A stretch of DNA of 53,513 bases from Lyophyllum atratum (taxonomy: Eukaryota; Basidiomycota; Agaricomycetes; Agaricales; Lyophyllaceae). Below are positions 32,958-44,700 of the stretch, piece by piece. The position numbers were made by a program, and so were the translations under genes. Below the pieces are notes generated by a model. That model did no database searches, was not told where the DNA came from, and was given only the letters and a program-made list of their open reading frames with translations. Position 1 is the stretch's first letter; every line of letters begins with the position of its first letter. The stretch covers positions 1 to 53,513 of the forward strand of contig JACGCN010000108.1 of assembly GCA_014905825.1 (NCBI GenBank), written 5' to 3'.

Positions 32958-33647
32958 CTAGACCTCGACGCTCATGTCCCCACCGTCCTCCGAGGGAAAC
33001 AGTACGAGAGGATCCATCCACCCGGACGTGTCCACGTCGTCCGGGAACAACTCGTTCTCGGCACAGTCCACCTCTGGGAACACCTCTTCCTCGGAGAACA
33101 GCTCGTTCTCGGGAACGTCCTCGTCGGCGAACACCTCGTGGTCGGAAAGGTCGCGCGCCAAAGTCGTGGAGGCTTTGTGGCGACGATATTCCTCCAGCAG
33201 CTCGGGAACGTTGTCGGTCATTGGTCGACTGCGCTTAGGCGCGTTCTCGTTGTCGAGGGTGGTCCACCAGTCGAGGGCTATGCCCTCGCCGTGGGTTGTG
33301 GCACGCGTAACGTGTGCTCTTTCCATCGCACGCTTTATGGAATCGATGTCGAACGAGACGGTCTCGGGCGGCTGGAGCTCGCGGGAGAGGGCGCTGAGAA
33401 ACGGGGGCACAGAAGGCGTGAAGCCGCGCCCGTAAGCCGCAGCCACGTGGGAGAGGGCGATATGCTGTGCAGACGATCAGTGAACGCGACGTGGGGGTTG
33501 CGCGGGGCCACGCACGATTTCTCCTGCGAGCTTCTTCTTCATCCACGATCGGCGATTGGAGTGTCCGAGCGAGGTCACCCGCAGGCAGGCGGCGCGCAGG
33601 CGGTAGTCGAAGTAGTCGATGAGCTCCTGAAAGTTGGCCACGCTCAT
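32958..33647 (-). CDS. Small acidic protein, function unknown (212 aa)
   Basis: Two exons, 33647-33516 and 33464-32958, join at a codon boundary over a 51-nt intron (GTGCGT donor, CTGAT branch-like site, CACAG acceptor). The N-terminal 90 residues (MSVANFQELIDYFDYRLRAA, MKKKLAGEIHIALSHVAAAY) look helical and basic. The C-terminal third is very acidic with doubled ENELF segments. I do not recognise it. Its start faces that of the Zn2Cys6 gene at 33790 across 142 bp, so the two probably share a promoter. An acidic tail could serve as an activation or histone-contact region; this is conjecture. Confidence 0.68.
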
Positions 33648-33789
33648 CGTGGTTGGAGATCAGCAAAGTCACGTCACGATGGTCACACTTGTGGCGTGGG
33701 CAAAGGGCCTTGTTGTGCCCTGTGTTGGTTGACGGGTTGAACTCTGGGGAAAAAAACTTCTCCCTCCACCGCCACTCCACCTGTGCGAC
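33648..33789. promoter_or_regulatory. Divergent promoter region between acidic gene and Zn2Cys6 gene
   Basis: Only 142 bp separate the two start codons. It contains TCACGTCACGATGGTCACAC, a CCAAC/GTTGG-like box and an A7 tract. No TATA box is evident. Shared control is inferred from spacing. Confidence 0.45.
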
Positions 33790-35523
33790 ATGGCCACCGC
33801 ATACCAGGATCTCGAGTTCGCTGACGGGCGCCTTCGACGCCTACTCCAGGCCATCAAAGTTCGCGACACTCCTGAAACCCGGGCGGCCCTCCTAGGCGAG
33901 TTTGGGAACGCGGTAAGGAGATCGTCGTCGGTTAGGGTTTCGTGCTGACTGAGCCATCGCACACAGAAGGCGGCATGCTTACCGTTCACCGTCAGGGTGG
34001 CCCCGGAGCGGGCAGAGCACTTCCGGTCCACTGTCATGGGCAAGACCATCCACAGCTTCATCCAGTTCCACCAGAAGAAGAGCGAGGAGGCGCTCAAGGC
34101 CATGATCGCGGCATACGACGCCCACATCGACCTCGAGCGTGCCTCTGCCGCCGCCGCCCTTCCCCAGCCTGGCCACGTCACCGTTGCCACAGCCACTCCC
34201 GATCGTGGGCCTGGCCCTGACCCTGTCTCAACCGTCGCCCCGACCCCTCCCGTCCCCGTCCGAACACCGTCTGCATCCACCACCGCCGTCCCACCCTCCG
34301 CCCTTCCCCCGCCTGGTCGCGTCACCGTCGCCACAGCCACTCCCGATCGTGGGCCTGGCCCCAACAGTGTCTCAGCCGTCGCCCCCACCCCTCCCGTCCG
34401 CGTCCCAACACCGTCTCCATCCACCACCGCCGTCCCACCCCCTGCGCCCCAGCCAGCACTGTCGCGACCCCCCGGTCTCCCAAGGGGCGACAAGGTGGAG
34501 GTCGTCATCACCTCGATGCGCGGTAAGGGGAAAGCACGACTGTCTCGCGTCCCGACTCCTCCCTCCGAGTCGTCGCCCGAGCCTGAGGATGAGGTCGAGA
34601 TAGTGGAGATCACAGCGGCGGAGGCGTCTGCTGGGCCCAAGGCAGCGCGGAACGTCGTGCGAGGCGACGAAGTCCACACGCCACCGTGCGACGCCTGTTC
34701 GAAGGCCGGGCGTAAGTGCTGGAAGGGGGTCAACCGCACTCGGTGCTATCACTGCGCAGTCTCCAAGAAAGGCTGCAGCTTCACCAAGGCCCGGACGGAG
34801 CACAGCAACGCGGAGGACGAGTCGACAGCGCCCCAGTCGCCCCCCGCTGCCAGGTCGCGCAAGGGAGCGGGCACGGTGCAGGCGCCTGCTGAGGACTCGG
34901 AAGAGCCCCGACGTCCCCGACCCACTCGTACCGCCGCCACTGCACGTACAGCCCCCGCCCCCGCCAAGGCCGAGTCGCACCGTGCGGTCGCTTCGCAGGA
35001 GTCGCCGTTCCCCGTGGATTTGTGGGCGCTCCAGCGGAGCATCACGTCGCAGGAGAAGGAGATCGTTGAGCTGCGGGGGCAGGTCACGCAGCTCAAGGAG
35101 TACGTGAAGCAGCAGAAGCAGAACCTGGCCACGGTCAAAGGCAAGACGGAGCAGGCCAGTGCGAAGCTGCGGGACATTTTCATCGCAGCCCGCGGGTGGT
35201 ATGCTTGGAGAGATATGATCAACGCCAGCCTTGGCATCTCTTCCGCGGACCCCGACGCGGCCCAGTACGCTTTCGGACACGATGACGACGTGGACGCCTT
35301 CTCCTCGTCTCCTCCTTCTCCATACATCGACGAACTCGCCTCCCCATCAGCCTCAGAGATCGACGTGGATGAGTGCACGTCCGCGCTTCTGAACGAGTTC
35401 CTCTCCGCTCCCGTCCCGGCGCCTTTCGACGCCATCAACTCTCCTCCATCGACAAAGCGCAAGGCGGATGAGGTCGAGGATGCAGAGGCAGGGCCCTCCA
35501 AGCAAAAGAGGCTTTTGCGGTGA
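33790..35523 (+). CDS. Zn2Cys6 DNA-binding protein with coiled coil (559 aa)
   Basis: Exons 33790-33912 and 33967-35523 join at a codon boundary to 559 residues. Cysteines at about 282-311 follow C-x2-C-x6-C-x8-C-x2-C-x6-C, the spacing of fungal Zn2Cys6 (Gal4-type) binuclear clusters, so DNA binding in the nucleus is likely. The N-terminal 80 residues, including KAACLPF right after the intron, match the gene at 51122-52627, with the intron in the same place: they are paralogues. A ~45-residue segment (VTVATATPDRGPGP...) is doubled at about 110-200. A long coiled coil (SITSQEKEIVELRGQVTQLK) follows the cluster at about 395-445, then a Ser/Asp-rich tail with a KRKADEVEDAE basic/acidic patch. 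Typical Gal4-type factors have the cluster at the N-terminus; here it is central, as in several basidiomycete repeat-associated proteins. Confidence 0.82.
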
Positions 35524-35848
35524 CTCCGATCGTGGTCTGTTTTCTTGTTTTTTTTGTGTATATAAGTTTGCCACCGTTGTTTGTCTTGCCATCGTAGAGT
35601 ACCAGCCAAAATAGAATATCTTTCTGGTTACGAGTGCCACTGCTACGATCTGATGACGAAGCTCATGAAGCGCCACTTTGCGTTCCCCGCCCCGCCCCGC
35701 CCAGCTCACCCTGACCCTGTCTGTACGTCATGATGCCCTGGGCGCTTCCTCCACCCGCCCGTGATCATGGGAAAGGACCCTTCAAGGAATGTTGATTGAT
35801 TGAGAGCGCCTCTTTCGGTGGTTTTTTTTCCCTCTTCAACCCTAAGAC
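35524..35848. other. Intergenic region between two Zn2Cys6 genes
   Basis: 325 bp. The upstream gene's 3' region has T-rich tracts; a T8 tract and CTTCAACCCTAAGAC precede ATG 35849. No repeat or gene seen. Confidence 0.4.
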
Positions 35849-38023
35849 ATGTCCCACCCAGCGAACGAGCTAGAGCATGAAGAGCACAGGACGAACATCG
35901 CGCAGGCGCGCATCGACCGGTACTCGCACAGACTGGTGATGCAAGGCCAGCGGAGATGTGCTGCCCAGATCCCCTGGGACGGTGCAGACGTCCCGCAGCG
36001 TGTTCTTGAAGGTGAGCCCTTATTGGTCTCCTATGGAGTGCATGACGTGACGGGCTCTCAGACCTATCGGACTGCGACGCCGACTTCTCCGACGACGACG
36101 AGGGCACGCAGACGGGGCAGAGGGCTCCGCAGGCGCATCAAGAAGACCAAGGCGGGGGGACCGGGCAGCAGGATGGGGAGCCGAGCGATCATCTGATAGC
36201 GGAGGAGAAGGCGTCCAGGTTTCCAGACCCGAAGGGGACCGGGCAGCAGGATGGGGAGCCGAGCGATGATCTGATAGCGGAGGAGGAGGCGTCGAGGTTT
36301 CCAGACCCGAACGAATTGAGTGAGAGGAGAGTCGCGTTCTACGAGAGTTTCAGAACGCTGGAGGGCGTCAAGAAAGAGGATTCGTGGCGGAAGTGGCTGG
36401 CAGGGGTGAGCGTCTCTCCCGTCCCGTCTGCGGTGTCGTCTTCTGATTCCCCACCCGCAGAAGAGCTGCGACCTCTGCACCAAGACCGGCAAGGCGCCCT
36501 GCGTTGTCCCCGCAACGGGCCCTGGGCTGAGGTGCCTGTACTGTACCCGGCGGCACCGGTCGTGCTCCTTCAAGCACGACTTTGCGAGGAAGCACCTTCC
36601 GAGCAAGCTGGGCGAGGACGAACAGTATGTCGTCATGGCGCTGCGCTGGGAGTGGCATCTCGCCTCGCGTGCGGTCGGCGGACAGAAGAGGAAGCAGAGC
36701 TTGGAGAACGTCGCGGGCGGGAAGGCCAAGAGGGCACGGTTGCAGGCGCAGGAGGTTAGCAGGGAAGGCAGCGAGGAGGAGGAAGAGGAGGAGGAGGAGG
36801 AGGTGGGCAGGCAGAATCATGAAAATGACGACGAGGACGACCGGATGAGCGAAGGTCCGGACTATCCGACTTTGGGTATCATCGGCGACGATGTCCGAGT
36901 TGGACGCTCAGAGAACGTCGCCCCGACATCGCGCCCCCCTTCCAGACGACGCTCGGTCGCGGACTTGGTGACCAAGAGGGCACGGTTGCAGGCGCAGGAG
37001 GTCAGCATCGAAGGCAGCGACGAGGAGGAGGAGGAGGAGGAGGAGGAGGAGGAGGAGGAGGAGCAGGAGGAGGAGGAGGAGGAGGAGGAGGAGGAGGAGG
37101 AGGAGGAGGAGGAAGAGGAGGAGGAGGAGGAGGGCAGGCAGAGTCATGACAATGACGACGAGGACGACCGGATGAGCGAAGCTTTGAACTCTCCGACTTT
37201 GGGTATCATCGGCGACAATGTCCAAGTTGGACGCTCCGAGAACGTCGCCCCCACATCGCGCCCCCCTTCCAGACGACGCTCGGTCGCGGACGACGGCGAA
37301 ATCCAGCGCCTTCGGGCAGAGCTTTGGGAAAGGGACGTCTCCCTCCGCACGCATAAGGTGTTCAGAAGAGTCGACGAAGCCAGCATGAAGAAGCTCAACG
37401 ACGAGGCGACGGTGCTGCGAGAGTCCCTGTCGCGGATGGAGCGGGAGTGTGCGCAGGCGACGCAGGAGCGGGATGAGGCAGCGCGGCAGCGTAACCAGCT
37501 GGAGGACGAGCTCCGGAGCGAGATGGAAGAGCTCCGCAGGGAGATGCGAGCCATCAAGCCCGCCCACCAGGAGCTGGTAAGGCGCCAGAAGGAGCTGGAG
37601 GTGTGCCAGGCCGCGCTGGCATTCGCGCGTCAGGATGCTGATCGGTGGAGGCATCGCGCCGTCTTAGCCAAGAAGCACCAATATTGTGAGTCGCTCCCTC
37701 CCTCTCTGCGGACTCGTGATGTACGTGACCGCCCAGACTTTGAGCAAGAACGTTGGCGTCTCCGTGGCAACCTGGCCGAGCCCCTCGACATCATCCGCGG
37801 CTCTCTGGGCCGGCCCGGTCACGAGCGCTTTGTCGTCACCCAGCTCGAGGCCATCGCCGAGGCTTTCGTGCTCGACGCCACGCACATCCCACAGCGCCTT
37901 GGTCGTGCGGACTCGCAACTTCCGTGGCCCATCAACCCCACCGACCCAAGATCGATCATGCAAAGTGGACTGGTGCCGACGGACGAGGAGATCATGGAGC
38001 TGTTGGAGGCGGAGGACCCCTAG
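35849..38023 (+). CDS. Zn2Cys6-like protein with poly-Glu and coiled coil (672 aa)
   Basis: Exons 35849-36011, 36062-36405 and 36461-38023 (with a likely further 51-nt intron 37686-37736) join in phase to 672 residues with that intron removed. Residues about 172-204 carry C-x2-C-x7-C-x10-C-x2-C-x6-C, a Zn2Cys6-like cluster starting exactly at an exon edge. Ahead of it a ~27-residue unit (GTGQQDGEPSD.LIAEE) is doubled. After it the motif KRARLQAQEVS plus acid run occurs twice, the second with an almost pure GAG repeat encoding over 30 Glu (37021-37131). A long coiled coil follows (EDELRSEMEELRREMRAI), then a globular tail ending PTDEEIMELLEAEDP. The GAG tract is likely to vary in length. Probable nuclear DNA-binding protein; partner and target unknown. 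Third member of this element's zinc-cluster set. Confidence 0.78.
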
Positions 38024-38276
38024 TCGCTGAATTTTGTATCGCTGGTGACGCAAAAAAAAATTATGTATTCAATCGCTACAACCATGACGTTGCACAGGAT
38101 AAGGCATGACGTAGGTGAGAAACTCGCATACAAACATATAACGACGTCCGTTGTTTTCCTCCAGCTAGCAGACGCTCGCAGGTAAGTACACTTGTTGTTT
38201 GGTGCTGTTTGTCATTGGCCTTGGGGGCACACGTGCATGTTGGCTTTTGTTTGATCTTCACTCTTGCAAGTCCAGC

Positions 38277-40048
38277 ATGAGGGCGAGATCCGAGGCCCAC
38301 CGCCCAAAGAAGGTGCGTTTCTCCGCCTATTATCAGCTCGGGGCACCACAGCTCAGTCACACCCAGCTCAAGGTCAAAGACCTCCCGGTAAGCAGTAGCC
38401 CAGGCGCCTATCCAGCACCGCTGACGAGTGACGCAGCCACTGCACAAGTGGCAAAAGGTGCCGCGGCCCAAGCTTACCGCTTTCAGATCGGTGGCCCTCC
38501 GGACTCGCACCCGTGTGAGGAGCGAGGAGACGCGTCGCAAGCTGGCGGTGGAAAGCGCGCGGAAGAGGGCTCGAGCGTTTCTCAAGCATGCGCCCAAGTT
38601 CCGGGTGCCCGTAGACAGCGACGACTTGTCGTCGTCGATCCCCATACAGCCGTTGCAGCAGCACTGTGACGACGTGATCAGCGGCCAGGAGGCGCAGGTG
38701 TTCTCAGCCGGCTGGTACGACATCAACAACAAGCCAATGCTGTTCTACCTGGCCGACCGTATAAAGGAGGGGTCCGAAGTTCCCGAGGCGAGCTTGCTGA
38801 CCGTCTGCCACACCGACGTAACTGACCTGGGGTCGTTGACAGATCAGGGAGCTACAAGAGCAGTACGTGGGAAGGCGGCAGAGGGACCTGGACGCGGCCA
38901 TCCAGCAGGGAAAGCAGATCGTCTGCGATGGGCTTGGGGTAAGTCTATAACCCCAACCTCTGCTTTAGCTTAGCTCACCGCGTTCTGTAGCCCGACCTCG
39001 TCCAGCGATGGCACGAGGTCATTCAGACGGTCGCCGCCGCCATGCAGCCCTGCACGCCGCTCGGCGACTCTCGTCATCAGATAGCGATGGGAGAGGACAA
39101 CCCGCGGGTCATGCGGTACCGCCTGCGTACGGACGAGGGCGACGAGGGGACGGCCGCGAATCAACGGGCGGACGAGGATCAGGAAGACGATGGTGAGGTT
39201 TTCGACCGTGTACAGGTCGAGTCCCCGTCTGCGCCGCCAAGGCTCAGACGCAGCGCGAGGACGGCGAGCACCATCGCGGCAGCGGGGCAGACGGAGGTGG
39301 GCGCGCGCGATCAGCAAGAGAGCGAGCCCGAAGTGCAGGAGCGCGTCGGCGTCTACCATTTCGTGCACGGGTGGGCGCAGCAGGCCGGGAAGAAGAAGGT
39401 GAGGCCCGTCACCCGTCCACGTCCCGCGTTGACAGACGTCGCAGGGCCTCTTTCTTTCGAGCGACATGAGCAAGAGCGGGACCGCCATGGCCGCCGTGAA
39501 AAAGCACTACCAGCTGACGCGCACGGTCGCGGAATGCCTCGGGGCCATGTTCGAGGTCCTCTACCCCGACGTGTACGTGCGCTACCGAGCGGCCTTTGAC
39601 GCGGGGGTCTGGCATGAGGACGACCCAGGGCCTTGGCTCGGCCGCGCCATCGTATACAAGCTCTTCGTCGAGCTCCACTGCGACAAGAACGATGAGGGTC
39701 CGGCCGCCAGCTTTCCGTGCGGGTCGTTTGAAGGCGGGGCGATGCTGCTACCCCAGCTGGGGGCCAAGCTGGCGTACGTCCGTCCTCTCCACCGTCGCCC
39801 GCCCGATGCACTGACCCGCGCGTTCGACCAGGTACAAGCCCGGCCACGTCTGCATTTTTCAGGCGTGCAAGATCTACCACGCTGTAGACCGGTGGAAGCC
39901 GACGGTGATGAAGCCAAGCGACGTTCTCACCCCGGGTCGCATCGGCACCGTCTTCTTCTTTCCCCAAAACAGTCTCAAGGAGCTTGAGGGGAAGCCAAAG
40001 GGATGGGCGATGGAGACCGCGTACGGGCGATGGCTGCCTGACAACTAG
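38277..40048 (+). CDS. TET/JBP-like 2OG-Fe(II) dioxygenase (about 500 aa)
   Basis: Exons 38277-38387, 38437-38778 (3' border uncertain), 38843-38938, 38991-39398, 39445-39773 and 39832-40048 join in phase to about 500 residues. The last 180 residues form a double-stranded beta-helix dioxygenase pattern: iron ligands H-C-D (39675-39683), then FEGGAMLLPQLG, YKPGHVCIF, second His in IYHAVDRW (39878), and the 2-oxoglutarate-binding Arg in TPGRIGTVFFFP (39938). The order HxD, FEGG, PQLG, PG.V, H, R is that of the fungal TET/JBP family, which oxidises 5-methylcytosine or thymine in DNA and is expanded in mushroom genomes beside transposons. All catalytic residues are present. The N-terminal 300 residues are unrecognised and basic (RSEETRRKLAVESARKRARA). 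It lies inside the 24-kb unit, after two zinc-cluster genes on the same strand. Substrate is inferred. Confidence 0.82.
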
Positions 40049-40129
40049 ACACTTGTAATTATCATATGGTCTTCTATTACATGGTACTATTGGGGTTAGG
40101 GTTAGAGCCCCTGCCAGGCAAAGAAGAAG

Positions 40130-41130
40130 TTGCTAAGTGATCCCCCTGTTCCCAACACTGTCTTTCAACAAAGAGATGACGCTGTCGGCAGCGCACAATG
40201 TCTCTTGCGCGCCGGGCGACGCTGTCGGCAGCGCACTACTGCCCGGACGTCGAGGGCGCCGAGGCCCAAAAAAAAAAGAAGCAAAAAGCGATCCCCCGGT
40301 TCCCAAAGTGTCTTTCGACAAAGAGACGACGCTGTCGGCAGCGCACGATGTCTCTTGCGCGCCGGGCGACGCTGTCGGCAGCGCACGATGTCTCTTGCGC
40401 GCCGGGCGACGCTGTCGGCAGCGCACTACTGCCCGGACGTCGAGGGCGCCGAGGCCCAAAAAAAAAAGAAGTTGCTAAGTGATCCCCCGGTTCCCAAAGT
40501 GTCTTTCGACAAAGAGACGACGCTGTCGGCAGCGCACGATGTCTCTTGCGCGCCGGGCGACGCTGTCGGCAGCGCACTACTGCCCGGACGTCGAGGGCGC
40601 CGAGGCCCAAAAAAAAAAGAAGCAAAAAGCGATCCCCCGGTTCCCAAAGTGTCTTTCGACAAAGAGACGACGCTGTCGGCAGCGCACGATGTCTCTTGCG
40701 CGCCGGGCGACGCTGTCGGCAGCGCACTACTGCCCGGACGTCGAGGGCCACGAGGCCCGAAAAAAGAAGCAAAAAAGCGATCCCCCGGTTCCCAAAGTGC
40801 CCTGAGAGAGCGTTCCCCCAGATCCCAAGTTGTCTTTCGACACAAAAGACGACGCTGTCGGCAGCGCACTACTGCCCGGACGTCGAGGGCCACGAGGCCC
40901 GAAAAAAGAAGCAAAAAGCGATCCCCCGGTTCCCAAAGTGTCTTTCGACAAAGAGACGACGCTGTCGGCAGCGCACGAGTGCCCGGACGTCGAGGGCCAC
41001 GATCCCCCCGGTTCCCAAAGTGTCTTTCGACAAACGCTGTCGGCAGCGCATGAATGAGGCCGTTCCCAAAGTGCCCTGGGAGAGAGCGTTCCCCCCAGAT
41101 CCCAAGTTACAAAGAGACGACGCTTTCGCG
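40130..41130. repeat. ~180-bp tandem repeat with GCTGTCGGCAGC hairpins
   Basis: Five or so head-to-tail units contain GACGCTGTCGGCAGCGCAC (a CGCTG-TCGG-CAGCG hairpin), TCTCTTGCGCGCCGGGCGA, CTGCCCGGACGTCGAGGGC, an A-tract and CCCCCGGTTCCCAAAGTGTC. Some units hold the hairpin segment two or three times. All frames are open over long distances because the repeats lack stop codons; I do not annotate these as genes. Confidence 0.85.
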
Positions 41131-41731
41131 CCCAGAATTCCCGTCTCCCAAGGTCAGTGGTACGATGCCGTGGTACCTAGGGTGAGCGGTGCATGGGGCG
41201 GGCGCGTAGGCTGCATATGGGCAAGTCAGTGCGGGTGGGGGAAAAAACTGGAAAAGCAGGCTGTTCTGCAGAAGCGGCCTCCGTTGACTGACTGTCTGGC
41301 GCGCATGGCTATTGGCACCAAGTCTTGCTGGCAGTGGCTGTGCATCCGCGGTTCAGCACAAGCGGAGCTCGAAATCTCGTTTGGGTCATACGGCTGACTG
41401 AGGCCAAGCGGAGCTCGAAATCTCGTTTGGGTCATACGGCTTAATAAGCATGAACGGGAGCTTCGGGCAAAGACACAATCGCCCGCGTCCGACATACTTC
41501 TCGAAATACTTCCGCTCAATGGATCCGTTTTCCGACGCGTCATCCTCAGACGATCGGTCTATTTGGAACCGCCCGCGCTCGCAAACACGTCGCGCCATTT
41601 GTTTGGTCACCCCACTGTTTGCTTGTCTTGGTTTTTTTCTAAAAAAAAAAAATCATTCCTCCTTGCGATTTACACACTCCTTTTGTATTGTTTTTTGTTG
41701 CGCTACGCTCATTCAACTCAATCCTTCAGCA
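41131..41731. other. Intergenic stretch with inverted terminal-repeat motif
   Basis: Two copies of GGAGCTCGAAATCTCGTTTG followed by GGTCATACGGCT (41365-41441) contain, inverted, the AGCCGTATG core of the terminal arrays. The 100 bp before ATG 41732, with its pyrimidine-rich tract, are the probable promoter or leader of the next gene. Confidence 0.5.
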
Positions 41732-44700
41732 ATGTTTGGATCCGATGAAGAATATGGTGACCTAGGGTTCGATGATGCCGAACTTGAGCGCATCCCGGGG
41801 CTGTCGACGCAGAACCCCCAAGTCGGGGGCACGGTGGGCTGGAAAGACGGGTCTAGCCCCCCTCGCGGTAGCCACCAGGATGGCCCCCCATCCGCTGACG
41901 ACCAGGATGAACGCCGCCGGAGCCCCCCCCAGCATGGCGATAGCCAGCAGCATCGCTCCGCATCCCCTGACGCCCGGAAGGATCCCCCTCCCAGCCCGCC
42001 CTTGGACGGTAACGGTCAGGACGGCGATCGATCAAGGGATGAACCCCCTGCGTACAGTGAGGGGATGGGCGCAGCTCCCGCGAACGCGAATGACGGATAC
42101 GGCCCTCAGGACCCCACCCAGCGTGCCCCCCTGCTCTGGGAGCTGGATTTGGAGGATCGCCTGATGGCGCTGGAAGGGCAGAAGCTGTTGGCACACAACG
42201 ACCTCGTGCAGGAGGCCTCAGACTCCGCGTCCCCTGCCCACTGGGACAAGTATCACCCCGCGCTCATCATCGGGTGGTTCAAAGTGCCGCTCGGGCTTCT
42301 GGATCCACACCCTCTCGGGCGCGCGGTCCAGCAGGGTCAGGTCGAATTTCTCGTCGAGGAGTTCACGCGGCACGGCGGCACGCGGGCTGCAGTCTCCACC
42401 CACTTTGGAACCGCCATCGCTGACTGGGACGGTCCGTGGCTCGACCTCCTGGGTGGCCGTGCGCCCGACAGCAGGTCACCTATCGAAGTTGACGGACGTT
42501 TCGCCGCTCGCCTCAAGATCCTCATGGGCAACCACCGCGTGCACGCCGCTAGGATATACACGAGGGGCAAACCCGAGATCGCCTGGTGGACGTTTGAGGT
42601 ACTCAGTCAAAGTGCGTCGCCCGCGTCTCCCTCGGCCTTCAGATCGGCTGCTGACCAGAGTCCTGTGGCGCAGGCATATACGTGTTCAACCCTCTGCTCA
42701 TCAGCAGCATCATCCTCAGTGACAACTGCCATGACGAGCGGCTGCAGCCTACCTACTCTGAGCTGGCCGCCAGCGTTCTGCCTCTCGTCGACAAGGCGTA
42801 CGTCGATGACGACGGTAACCACGGCCCTACCACGGAGATCTCCCACATCCTCCAGCTCCACAAGATCAGCACCAAAGTCGCGACCAAGGACACCGTCCTC
42901 ATTTATGTCTGCAGGATCCGGGCTCTGGTCGCAGCCCTCGTCGACCTCCTTGAAGGACCGACGCGAGACGAGTGGCGAACGGCGCTTGAAGGCGTCCTCA
43001 AGTCCATATACAAGGCCAAGGTCCCCACGGTGCGCCCCCGTTGTTTAACAAACGGGTCTCTGCAGCACGCCTGACTGCTCTGTCCTCCAGTTCTGGATCT
43101 ACATGCTGCGGCAGGCGTATATGCAGGCCCTGGATGCCGACGACCTCGAACTCCAAGTCAGTTTCGAGCAGCTCTCTGCGCATCCCCGCCCAGGCAGGCC
43201 GCTGGGCATCATCACCTTTGAGACCATCCGCGATATCGCGCACGCGGACACCGCCGACGCCAGATCTCTCATTGCCGCGCTGGAAATCCGTGGGACCTTC
43301 AACGAGGCGGTGTGCGTCGAGACCGAGAATTTCCCTGCTGTGCGCTCTTCTTCTCCCTCTCTTCCCTTTCTTTTGCTGAGCGGCACCGCAGCTCCTCTTT
43401 CCCCAATCCTTCGTGGGACACACGTGGCTGACGGTCTTCTCTCACCCCCTGGTCCACTTGCATCGCATCGTACGTGCTCTTCTCCTCGACGTCTTGGTTC
43501 GGAGGGTGACGACCCCCTAAGCTGTTTTACATGTACTTCGGGCCTCAAGACTTTGTGCGCCTCTTCAAGAAGAAAGCGATCGAGTTCCCCATGCCCTTCT
43601 CCGACGCGGCAGACGCCGCGGTGTTCGGACGGGCGAACCCCTGGTTTCCTGTGCAGGGTGTCGACAAGGACGCCCGATATTTAGGGTCTCCGGGGCAAGA
43701 ATTCGTGCGTTCAACTTTTCATTGCTTTCGACCCTCTGCGGTGCTGACCCCTGTGCTTTGTCCAGACCGTGCGGGCTGTCATTGCCTACGCAGCCGGGCC
43801 GTTCAGACGCTTGTACGCGGAGGACCGCCAAGCTGCGGACGACCCCAGCGCGCTGGTGAAGCCAGCGAAGAAGTTTTGGTTCACTGACGTCGAGAACGCT
43901 GCCCAAGAGTACAACGCGACCTTCCAGAACCACCTGGAGACGGATGAGGATTTCTATCGCCTATGGCTCCAATGCGGCGTGCTGCCGGAGCAGGAGTTCC
44001 CAGCCAGCACCCGGGAACACCGGCTCGTCATGCCCCACATGTCCCCCGCAGCGACCGCGGCGCAGAAACGGCGGGAGCGGGAGGCTGAGGCCGAGAGGCG
44101 CAGGCAGGAGGCGGCGGACGCGTCCCAGCGGGTCGGGCAGTTCTCCCACCTCGTGGCGGACAAAAAGGCGCAGCTGGCCGCGTTGCAAGAGGAGATCGAG
44201 GAGGCAGGGGAGCAAGCCAGGAGTGCCGCCGTGCAGGCGCTCGAGGCGCAGAACGCGCTCGAACTGGCCAGGATAAATGCGGAGATCAAAAAGCTCAAGG
44301 ACGCCAACAAGGAGTTCAGGAGAGACAGGAAGGAGATCGGTGCGGCGGTGGCAGGCTTGGAGGAGAGCGATGAAGAGGACCAGCCACCACCGGTGGCGGT
44401 GGCGGCCAGCCAGATCCAAGTCGCCGACGACGACGAGGACGAGCCGATCGCCATCGAAGACCCTCGTGAGCTTCTCAACATGAGCGCCGTCTCCCACTTC
44501 GGCGTGGACCGCGACCTCGCGGTGAACGTCATGGCCGTCCTCACCAGCCTCACGGTCCACCAGAGCCAGATGCTCGCCCAGGCCTCGCGCGAGGAGGTCT
44601 CGGCTGCGCTCCACGCTATCATCGACAAGAAGTACCGCTCAGCGCCGAGGAACCGCCCGCGCCCAAGGCCGAAGGGCAAGCGTGCCAGGGAAGAGCTCAG

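Noticed and set aside
33138..33740. Plus-strand frame of 200 residues opposite the small acidic gene
   Set aside because: The minus-strand two-exon gene has proper donor, branch and acceptor and a plausible protein; the plus frame is its shadow.
36908..37654. Minus-strand frame with a long poly-Leu run
   Set aside because: It is the antisense of the poly-Glu tract of the zinc-cluster gene; the plus-strand model has consistent splice sites and domains.
40130..41397. Frames of about 280-310 residues through the tandem repeat
   Set aside because: Several frames on both strands are open because the CG-rich repeat unit lacks stop codons; no independent coding evidence.
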